Shown here: piece by piece, positions 52,455 to 61,700 of the stretch
How the letters are laid out: each line of letters opens with the position of its first letter
Position numbering within the stretch: position 1 is the first letter of the stretch
Assembly: GCA_004764695.1 (NCBI GenBank)
Contig: SMSO01000036.1
Coordinates: 2,578,001-2,642,000, forward strand
Source: Schizochytrium sp. TIO01
Taxonomy: Eukaryota; Sar; Bigyra; Thraustochytrida; Thraustochytriidae
Length of the DNA stretch: 64,000 bases
Direction of reading: 5' to 3'
Made by a program: the position numbers and the translations under genes
Notes under the pieces: generated by a model
What the model was told of the DNA's origin: nothing
Seen by the model: only the letters and a program-made list of their open reading frames with translations
Database searches by the model: none

Positions 52455-54558
52455 TTTTCCTTCCACCATTTTCATTAAATTTGGAGGTTTTTTGTGACAA
52501 GATATCAACATGAACGAAGCCGTACTTTTGATGTAGATATTAGTTGACATTAGAGTGTACTGAAAGAGATTCTAGCTCTTCTTTAGCAGATTAGCTTGTA
52601 ATGTAGAGCGCAAAGAGAAACGAATCGAGGCGAGCGATTGAGCAATCACTATGAAAGCAGGTGAAAAGGAAAAGTATGTGTTTTATAGAAATCATGAACA
52701 CAGTTCGAAACTTGAAGATCGGCTTGGGCAGTAGCCATTCTTTTGCCTAGATCCACAGGTTAAGCAGGTTTACTTTGAGTACATACTTGGCTAGCTTTCT
52801 TCATTTGTTCTCCTAAATCATACATAAGAATATAAAGGTCTCGAAAAAAAAAAAAGAATGGCAGACAACCGCAATTAAGGGGCTGTGCAGGTTCAGAAGA
52901 CCCCGAGGGAATGAGAACACCTATTCATAACATTCACTTGATAACCTCCAAGTTTATACACAACCACCTTTTGCTACTCCTGCGGTAGTTGCTCTCAAGA
53001 GACTGCCTTGTCTATCATTAAACATCCAGTCATGGAATAAAATGGAAGCTTCAAAAAGAGTATCATATGTCGCTTTATTTCCTCAAGGATGCGTTTGATT
53101 GTCGGATACCTCTAAAGTTTTATGTAATACTTGCCCAAAAGTTGCTATAATGTAATTTTTGGAGTATGGCATCTGCAATAGTCCTAACTAGGTAGGTAGG
53201 CAATAGGTTTTACAGGAAACTTGGGCGTATCACGAAACTGCGGATCGGCATTGTACGAGATGCTTAAAACTTTAGTTTCAATACCAACGCAACAACTGCG
53301 ATGACGATATCCAAGTCCTTCGCGAGTCTCACCCAGATGGGTTGAGCAAACTAAGCAACGCTCGTGTACCTGGTGTAAAACATGGAAGAGGGAGAGGAAC
53401 AATGACTCATTGTCTTTGCTTGGGTTTTACCAAGCTAGAAGAATTTGACTCGTAATAGCAAGAGTGCGGGCGGTAGAAAAAGACCAGCGCATGGAGAACC
53501 TAATGCGGGGCCGACTTACTATTCCTGATGGGATAGTTGCACTGGTATGGCCTCTAAGTCCCTTGATTTATGAGAAAAAGTGTGTGACTCTTTAATAAAC
53601 TTCATTTTGCTAATAGACACTGAATGTGAATAAACAGCCATGTTTATAAAGTCATAAACAAGGAAGGTTACCTAGCTTTAGCTGGGGCGCTCAAGATAAA
53701 TCAAACATTTAAGACACCAAAGAATTTGCATACTACCATGGTGTGATTGCATCTACTTAGAGCTACACAAGCAAACTCTATTCCAATTATGTAGATGTCG
53801 AGAGGTCCATGCTTTTGATTGCATCAGCTTGAGCCGGGTTACTTTAGATTAACACAGAGTATTAACTACATATATGCGTAATGAAAATAGATGAGTTCCC
53901 ATTTTTAAGGTTGCAGGAGCAGAGATGCGAACGCTCTGTTGTCTTTACAATTGCAGAATGCAACAAAATCGTTTACATAATATTGCATCTCTTCTATTAT
54001 GCGGACAGTTGTACTTGAATTTGTTCACTGTTGGCCGAAAAGAAGGCGCGTTCAGAGGCTGAGATCATGAAGCGTTGATATGGTTGTTTAGAGGCGATTG
54101 AGGACATGTTAGAGATACTTGTGCTTAGTTTGTATTGATGCTAGGGTTGATGCTTGTCTTGAATAACTTGTGGTCTTGTTGAATCGGTTTGGGTCAATTC
54201 AGGTTGGTTTGGATCTGCTGTCGGATAGGCTTTGCAAACTCCTCTCGACTAGTATGCGTGCATTTCATGCGGTGTTACACGTAAGGCATCACGTCAGTGG
54301 TGTCACAAATATTAGGCATCATGCCAGTGGTATCACAAACGAGTTCCTTTAAGCCGTGCAAAGTTATCCCGTATTGTTGTATCTGTTTTACTTCTCAGTA
54401 CTGAGATAATAGACTTCATCTCCTAACTCCAAACAATTCCTCTGGGAGGCAATATGTACTTTCCAATTAGATTTATTTGAAATAACCGCTGCATACTGAA
54501 TATGATTTGAAAGACATGCTAGTGAGCTCGGGCCCTTTCAAAATGTAGATTTTGGAGT
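52455..54558. other. Intergenic with repeat fragments
   Basis: AT-rich. A 72-codon minus-strand frame at 53184-53402 has a Cys pattern (RCLVCSTH...SCCVG) but no recognisable domain. Repeat fragments occupy 53.75-54.36 kb. Confidence 0.45.
53755..54365 (+). repeat. Dispersed-repeat fragments
   Basis: The left part (ACACAAGCAAA, then GGTTGCAGGAGCAGAGATGCGAACG at 53.91 kb) matches the repeat that flanks 5S copy 3 (CCAGGAGCAGAGATGCGAGTG at 57.50 kb). The right part (54.13-54.36 kb) matches 45.9-46.1 kb. At 54.28-54.34 kb a 29-base unit containing AGGCATCA...CAGTGGT(G/A)TCACAAA is repeated in tandem. Confidence 0.55.
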
Positions 54559-56200
54559 TCAGGGTGAGCTCTTAGAACAAAAAAAAGATAGGAAGTGGGT
54601 CTTGTGACAGCTCGTTCTTCCAAACGTTGACTTTGAACCATTGATATAGCTCTGCTCATATTTACGAAGTGTTGCGAAATACACAATCATACGGTTCTCA
54701 GGACCAAGATCAAGCTCCCTTCGCAGCGATTCGTATGCAGTCTTCGGTTTGGGATGCCTGTCACTCAGTGTGCACTGTATAGCATGCATGGTACGATGTC
54801 CGCCGGGTCCATTTGAAAGTCCTCCATCACGTTCTACCCAGAGCAAATCAACAAATGGATATGTTAGATCCAATGGCTTGTACAAATATCCAACTTCCAT
54901 TTCAGATGCTTTCACAAAGCGGTTCCATATTACACTTGTACTTGTCTTACTATTAATCACCTGCCCTGGTTCTAACAAATCATCGAATTGAAAAGGCACG
55001 TGCCCCTTTCTTCCTTTGTTCCCCACTTTCGACCACCGCCATTGTAGACCTTTGCCTGAAATGAGAGAGGTCTCAACCAACCTCTCCAACAACATTAGGT
55101 CCCCGTGATCTTTGAGAGGGCTCAAGTTCATCAGGTATAGCTTGCGACGAGCCTCGTCGATAGAGATGGAAATAGCCTTTTCTCTCAGTCGTTACACATC
55201 GAATGCAGGAACAAGTTTAAAGTTGAAATAATCTCCCACGTCTGCATCTGGAGTTGCTACTGAGCCTAGCGTGTGCGTCAAATGATCCTCTTGTGAGTGA
55301 GTCTCGAGGCGGAGCCTTGTTAGAATCTTTAATACCTCCGATTCTTCCATAGTGCTAACTTTGTCTTGAATCTTGTTGGAATACTGTTCGAAACCCAGAC
55401 TGGGAGTGAACATTAACCACAAATATGGGCCAACTCTGGACTTACGTTTAAGAACCTCTGTTGGAGTAAAGTGCGAGCATTCAGCTAAAGATACAAGACT
55501 CGATCCCATCGTAAGTCGTTTATTATGTGTTGGGCATGACACATAAAGCTGCTTTGCATCATACTGTTTACAAAACTCTTTGTAGCGCTGCGTATCTGGA
55601 GAGCAGGCAGCAACGCATGGTATTCCTCGAACTGCAGGTACTTCCTGCATCAAGACCTCTGGGTCATAAATTTCTTTGTGTATTACCATTATGAGAAACA
55701 GGCCTGAGCGCAGATACACTAATTACGATGTCCCTCTCAACCCGACAAACTTGTCTTGAACCCGCCTCTAGTGACAAGAAGAACGCACCAACGCTGACGG
55801 CTGCTCCATTCCACCAAAACGTGAAAATTTGTGGCTGTGGAAGCACTGTTAGGTCTTCACCAAGAACACACCACACTTCTGGGTTAAATACCACCACTAC
55901 GTACTTCCAAAGGTGCCAAGACTTTGAGATACCTGGATCGCCAATAACGACTGAATTTTCATATTTCCACCACGTCTTCATAAGACCAATATCTTCATTT
56001 CTAAAGAATAAAATATTTGCTCCAGGACGATTAACCATTCCTGGAAAAGACCGTGGCAAGGTGACCACGTATATAGAGATACCCACAGCAAATTCCTCTT
56101 CACTCTTCCACGCCACCTTTGTCACCCCAATCTTGTCTGCCCTGGCCATATTGGGCCAGTCCACAAATCCTGTTTCCTCATCCAGTGTTCAAGTTCCATG
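54559..56200 (-). pseudogene. Crinkler-type NTPase / REase-like protein, broken by a frameshift and a stop
   Basis: Three minus-strand frames make one broken protein. The first (from about 56190) reads VDWPNMARADKIGVTKVAWK, RPGANILFFRNED, then a degenerate P-loop VVIGDPGISKSW (GxPGxSKS, with Ser where GKS normally has Gly), as in Crinkler-associated NTPases. A frameshift near 55715 moves it to the second frame (VYLRSGLFLIMVIHKEIYDP to LVPAFDV). There a TAA at 55192-55194 interrupts it, and the same frame continues (RLREKAISISIDEARRKLYL) to the end at 54559. The C-terminal part (YPFVDLLWVE, MHAIQCTLSDRHPKPKTAYE, ENRMIVYFATLRKYE) looks like an REase-fold nuclease segment with a QxT motif. The gap is a single stop plus one shift, so inactivation looks recent, unless the frameshift is a small missed intron. 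Confidence 0.68.
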
Positions 56201-56202
56201 AT

Positions 56203-56649
56203 TCACGACCTCAGCGCCTGACACGCTCCGAAGTCACGCTTGCTCGCCCTCCGCAGCTTTTGGTCTGCATTCGATATAATTGGCGCATGCTCGCGCTGTA
56301 GCTTCTGAGCCGTATCCTTGTCAAGCCTGTCCGTGTTGAAGAAGGAAGGTTGGTCAATATCAGCCGGATTCGTACTCATAGGCAACTTGCTCTCGCCAAC
56401 ATGTTTATAATATAGAAAGTCACAGGCAGCTAAAGGAACACCTTCCTGACGCAAAATACTTAGAAATGTCTTGTACTCACCTTGGCCAAGATGTAATGTG
56501 CAAGTATCACAACCAGCATGGAAAAGATTCCAGAAAGCAGTCGTAACTATAGCTTCTCGAAGGCCGTAATTCAATAGCCTAGGGACAACTTCTTTTCCGA
56601 GAAAGCCTTTCCAAGAAATTTTACATGCTTTAGTACCCCATCCATCCAT
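56203..56649 (-). CDS. Unidentified frame upstream of the broken NTPase; possibly its N-terminal part
   Basis: 148 codons on the minus strand (LGKEVVPRLLNYGLREAIVT, then FHAGCDTCTLHLGQGEYKTF, ending in a basic KLRRASKRDFGACQ). Composition is coding-like, but I recognise no domain. It ends at 56203, just before the NTPase segment begins in a different frame, so it could be the N-terminal region of the same broken gene or a separate small gene. The ATG sits in a (CATC)n tract (ATCCATCCATCC), so the annotated start is doubtful. Confidence 0.4.
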   Translation of the reverse strand: MDGWGTKACKISWKGFLGKEVVPRLLNYGLREAIVTTAFWNLFHAGCDTCTLHLGQGEYKTFLSILRQEGVPLAACDFLYYKHVGESKLPMSTNPADIDQPSFFNTDRLDKDTAQKLQREHAPIISNADQKLRRASKRDFGACQALRS

Positions 56650-57359
56650 CCATCCATCTTCTCAAGGATCTTTGGACACCTTCTCGGTCTGGTTTTCCAG
56701 GCGTTTCGATAGTCTTTTGACTAGTTCTTTGACCTGTCCTCATTTCATGATTAGTGGTGCTTCGGTACCGTACGAAAAGACTTTGTGTCCCTGCCGCTCT
56801 GACTCGATGCTCCATAAGAATTGTACTTCTGTCAGTAGTGGAGTTGCTCTCAAGAATAGGAGAAAGCTTAAAGCAACACCTTTCCATCATCAACTCTCTC
56901 TCTGCTGAGACTTCACAGCAGTCTTATTAATTAGTGTTGCGCAACAGATGCCCCGAGTGTACAAACCCAGTGACGCTTCCCTCAGCGTTTTGTAGAGAAT
57001 TCCGTTTCTGAACGATGAGGGAAGACCTCTCAAAAGCGGCGGCTGAGGCAGAGTTTTCAGGAGTGTTGAACAGGTAAGTTCTCAAGGAGGAGTCCAATCT
57101 CCTGAGTTCGAAGCGGCAGGGAAGAAGATAGACCGGGGACGAGGGGGCCTTGCACACACGGGCATTTCAGCAGGACCTCTCACTCCCGACTTGCTTAACA
57201 ATGAATAGAGTCCCATGTACCGCGCCAGAGTTTCACATGGACCAAACTCTTCATTCAAGATTTGCTTTGAGTAGGCCTAATTATTGAACTAGTAGTAGAC
57301 TTGCTAGAACGTCAGTACTAGGTACCCACTGACCTGTTTAAAGTGACGAACGAACCAAA
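56650..57359. other. Mixed-composition intergenic DNA with a possible small first exon
   Basis: At 57015-57073 on the plus strand an ATG opens a 59-nt stretch (MREDLSKAAAEAEFSGVLN) ending exactly at a consensus GTAAGT donor, in phase 2. That is the phase used by every exon of the LRR gene 1.5 kb downstream. It may be an alternative first exon of that gene or chance. Nothing else is recognised. Confidence 0.3.
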
Positions 57360-57979
57360 GTATTTACTTAAGCAAATCATTTTCCGATTATGCATTGTTT
57401 TCGATGTTTTTTAGCGAAATTGCCTGACTTGAGAGAAAAACAGCGCCGGGAAACATATATGCTTAGTGAGAACTGAATGAGTCGCTAATATTCAAAGATC
57501 CCAGGAGCAGAGATGCGAGTGCCCCGTAGTGTCGACAATTTCAAAGAATATTTTGGTATCAACATTAGGAAGACTTTTCTTTTGGGGCAAGACAATAATC
57601 ATTTTATTTTCTAGGTATCGAAAAGGCAAACAGCTTGTAAAAGGAGATACATGCAATACTGAATATTGGATAGAAGCTGAGTATAGCATGAGTGGTTGGT
57701 TTTGTCTGGAGTATATAGCCCCAAAATATTGTTGAAAGCATCTCAATCAAGATGCTGTTACTCTCGTCGACTCTGCACCCTTGACTCATACAATCGGTGA
57801 TTGATTGCAATGTTGTGTGCAAATGATCGCGTTGAATCAGAACAACGACATTCCCTTCAACGAGTAAGCAATCTTGCTGTCGTATGCGCCGGAAGAAATT
57901 TAGATACTCACCTTTGCAAAACAAAACTGGAAACCTTGGAGTTGCTTTCTTGTAGTGCTACGGAAAAAAATGAACGGAG
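57360..57979 (+). repeat. Diverged repeat flanking 5S copy 3
   Basis: Matches 48.49-49.15 kb in order and orientation (GCAAATCATTTTCCGATTAT, GAACTGAATGAGTCGC, AAAAGGCAAACAGCTTGTAAAAGGAGA, AGAAGCTGAGTATAGCAT, CTTGGAGTTGCTTTCTT) and ends in a 5S gene. A partial copy lies at 53.76-54.0 kb. It has no coding capacity. Confidence 0.6.
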
Positions 57980-57985
57980 AAAAAA
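57980..57985 (-). terminator. Pol III T-run after 5S copy 3
   Basis: Six A on the plus strand immediately before the 5S 3' end, i.e. a T run on the transcribed strand. Confidence 0.8.
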
Positions 57986-58103
57986 ACATTCAACACCGGG
58001 GCTTCGCATGCAGTCCCCTATCATACTACTGACCCGGCCCTACGCGACTTTACTTCTCAGTGCGAATGAGATGAGGTGTTACCCGCGTGGTATGATCGAA
58101 TGT
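57986..58103 (-). rRNA. 5S ribosomal RNA, copy 3
   Basis: 118 nt, same sequence as copies 1 and 2, helix I intact, followed by a T run. It lies less than 500 bases upstream of the LRR gene, on the opposite strand. Confidence 0.95.
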
Positions 58104-58125
58104 GCTGTCGAAATGGTGCATACTG

Positions 58126-58133
58126 TATATATA
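58126..58133 (-). promoter_or_regulatory. TATA-like element upstream of 5S copy 3
   Basis: TATATATA on the plus strand, 23-30 bases upstream of the 5S start, preceded by ATACTG. Same spacing as the other two copies. Confidence 0.7.
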
Positions 58134-58574
58134 CTTAGTATTCAATGGGTTGTTGTTTACTTCTTACTTCTATGACTATCTAGTTTATGGTAGTAGTAAG
58201 GAATAGTACTGCTAGAACCTCTGGAGCAATATCACTGCAAACGATATTCTAGTAGTAGGATTTAGGAAATAGGAATAGTCTTGAAAGAGCGAGAAAGAAA
58301 GGAGGTCAAGCACCGAGGCTTAGTAGGTAAGGTTAAGTTCAAACTAGTAAAATATCCTTTTACCTCGAGAGCACTAAGTAGCATCTCCTTCTTAGGGAAA
58401 ACCATAATAACTCAGTAAGTCAGACCATGTGTGCAGAACCCGGTCATCGACTTGCAGCTTTACGTCCAGCAGGTTCGAAACCTTCTGCAACGACTGGGAC
58501 TGTGCCACGAGCTTAGCTGAAAAGGCACACGCACGCCCCCGCTAGTTAAGGTATAGATCGTTACTTGCTGCGCG

Positions 58575-58658
58575 ATGTCAGACCACCCACGTGTTGTCGC
58601 TGCTCTTGAACAGCTTCAGAATGGCGCTACAAAACTGTAGTAAGTTAACACTGTACTC

Positions 58659-58738
<80 letters not shown>

Positions 58739-61700
58739 TGCACGGTGTTGCTTTTGTTGTTATTGTTTTGCAAGTTTATACAATGGCTGGTTTGTTTGTT
58801 TTTTGTTTGATGGATGGATGGATGGATGGATGGATGGATGAGTTGTCTGTTTGAGTGAGTATACATCCATCGAACAAAGAGCAAAATGACAACACAACAA
58901 AGATAAATGCTGACAGCCAACCTAGATCACTCACGTTCATGCATGCATGCGTGCATCTATTGTAATATGTAACGTGTAATGTATTGCTTGCCATCATTCA
59001 ATCAAATCGACAGTCTTTTGTACAACGATATCGGCGACGAGGGCGCCAAGGCAGTGGGTGCGGCGCTGAAAGAGAACCGGTCGCTGACATCACTTGAGTA
59101 AGTTGTCTACGCAACACCGCAGCTCGTGGACTTGTTTGTACATGATGCTTGGTTTGTTATTTGGTGGGTGAGTCGGTGTTGTTTTGCAAGTTTATGCAAT
59201 CGCTTGTTTGTTTGATGGATGAATGAGTTGTCTGTTTGAGTGAGTATACATCCATCGAACAAAGAGCAAAATGACAACACAACAAAGATAAATGCTGAAA
59301 GACAACCTAGATCACTCACGTCCATGCATGCATGCGTGCATCTATTGTAATATGTAACCTGTAATGTATTGCTTGCCATCATTCAATCAAATCGACAGTC
59401 TTGAACGCAACGAAATCGGCTCAGAGGGCGGCAAGGCAGTGGGTGCGGCGCTGAAAGAGAACCGGTCGCTGACATCACTATCGTAAGTTGTCTACGCAAC
59501 ACCTCAGCTCGTGGACTTGTTTGTACATGATGGTTGGTTTGTTGTTTGGTGGGTGGGTCGGTGTTGTTTTGCAAGTTTATGCAATCGCTTGTTTGTTTGA
59601 TGGATGGATAAGTTGTCTGTTTGAGTGAGTATACATCCATCGAACAAAGAGCAAAATGACAACACAACAAAGATAAATGGTTAAAGCCAGCCTAGATCAC
59701 TCACGTCCATGCATGCATGCGTGCATCTATTGTAATATGTAACGTGTAATGTATTGCTTGCCATCATTCAATCAAATCGACAGTCTTGCGGGCAACAATA
59801 TCGGCTCAGAGGGTGCCAAGGCAGTGGGTGCGGCGCTGAAAGAGAACCAGTCGCTGACATCACTATCGTAAGTTGTCTACGCAACACCGCAGCTCGCGAA
59901 CTTGTTTGTACATGATGCTTGCTTCGTTGGTGTGTTATTTTGGTCGGTGTTGTTTTGCAAGTTTATGCAATCGGCTGTTTGTTTGGTGGATGGATGAGTT
60001 GTCTGTTTGAGTGAGTATACATCCATCGAACATAGAGCAAAATGACAACACAACAAAGATAAATGGTTAAAGCCAACCTAGATCACTCACGTCCATGCAT
60101 GCATGCGTGCCTCTATTGTAATATGTAACGTGTAATGTATTGCTTGCCATCATTCAATCAAATCGACAGTCTTCAAAGCAACGATATCGGCGACGAGGGC
60201 GCCAAGGCAGTGGGTGCGGCGCTGAAAGAGAACCGGTCGCTGACATCACTCAAGTAAGTTGTCTACGCAACACCGCAGCTCGTGGACTTGTTTGTACATG
60301 ATGCTTGGTTTGTTGTTTGGTGGGTGGGTCGGTGTTGTTTTGCAAGTTTATGCAATCGCTTGTTTGTTTGATGGATGGATGAGTTGTCTGTTTGAGTGAG
60401 TATACATCCATCGAACAAAGAGCAAAATGACAACACAACAAAGATAATAGCTGACAGCCAACCTAGATCACTCACGTCCATGCATGCATGCGTGCATCTA
60501 TTGTAATATGTAACGTGTAATGTATTGCTTGCCATCATTCAATCAAATCGACAGTCTTGGAAGGAATAATATCGGCTCAGAGGGCGGCAAGGCAGTGGCT
60601 GCGGCGCTGAAAGAGAACCGGTCGCTGACATCACTATCGTAAGTTGTCTACGCAACACCGCAGCTCGTGGACTTGTTTGTACATGATGCTTGGTTTGTTG
60701 TTTGGTGGGTGGGTCGGTGTTGTTTTGCAAGTTTATGCAATCGCTTGTTTGTTTGATGGATGGATGAGTTGTCTGTTTGAGTGAGTATACATCCATCGAA
60801 CAAAGAGCAAAATGACAACACAACAAAGATAAATGCTGAAAGCCAACCTAGATCACTCACGTCCATGCATGCATGCGTGCATCTATTGCATCTATTGTAA
60901 TATGTAACGTGTAATGTATTGCTTGCCATCATTCAATCAATTCGACAGTCTTGGAGGCACCAGTATCGGCTCAGAGGGCGCCAAGGCAGTGGCTGCGGCG
61001 CTGAAAGAGAACCGGTCGCTGACATCACTATCGTAAGTTGTCTACGCAACACCACAGCTCGTGGACTTGTTTGTACATGATGGTTGGTTTGTTGTTTGGT
61101 GGGTGGGTCGGTGTTGTTTTGCAAGGTTATGCAATCGCTTGTTTGTTTGATGGATGGATGAGTTGTCTGTTTGAGTGAGTATACATCCATCGAACAAAGA
61201 GCAAAATGACAACACAACAAAGATAAATGCTGAAAGCCAACCTAGATCACTCACGTCCATGCATGCATGCGTGCATCTATTGTAATATGTAACGTGTAAT
61301 GTATTGCTTGCCATCATTCAATCAAATCGACAGTCTTTCGGGGAATGATATCGGCGACGAGGGCGCCAAGGCAGTGGCTGCGGCGCTGAAAGAGAACCGG
61401 TCGCTGACATCACTCAAGTAAGTTGTCTACGCAACACCGCAGCTCGTGGACTTGTTTGTACATGATGCTTGGTTTGTTGTTTGGTGGGTGGGTCGGTGTT
61501 GTTTTGCAAGTTTATGCAATCGCTTGTTTGTTTGATGGATGGATTGGTTGTCTGTTTGAGTGAGTATACATCCATCGAACATAGAGCAAAATGACAACAC
61601 AACAAAGATAAATGCTGAAAGCCAACCTAGATCACTCACGTCCATGCATGCATGCGTGCATCTATTGTAATATGTAACGTGTAATGTATTGCTTGCCATC

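Noticed and set aside
53184..53402. 72-codon minus-strand frame with Cys pattern RCLVCSTH...SCCVG, considered as a transposase zinc finger
   Set aside because: The Cys spacing does not complete a known finger and there is no transposase core nearby.
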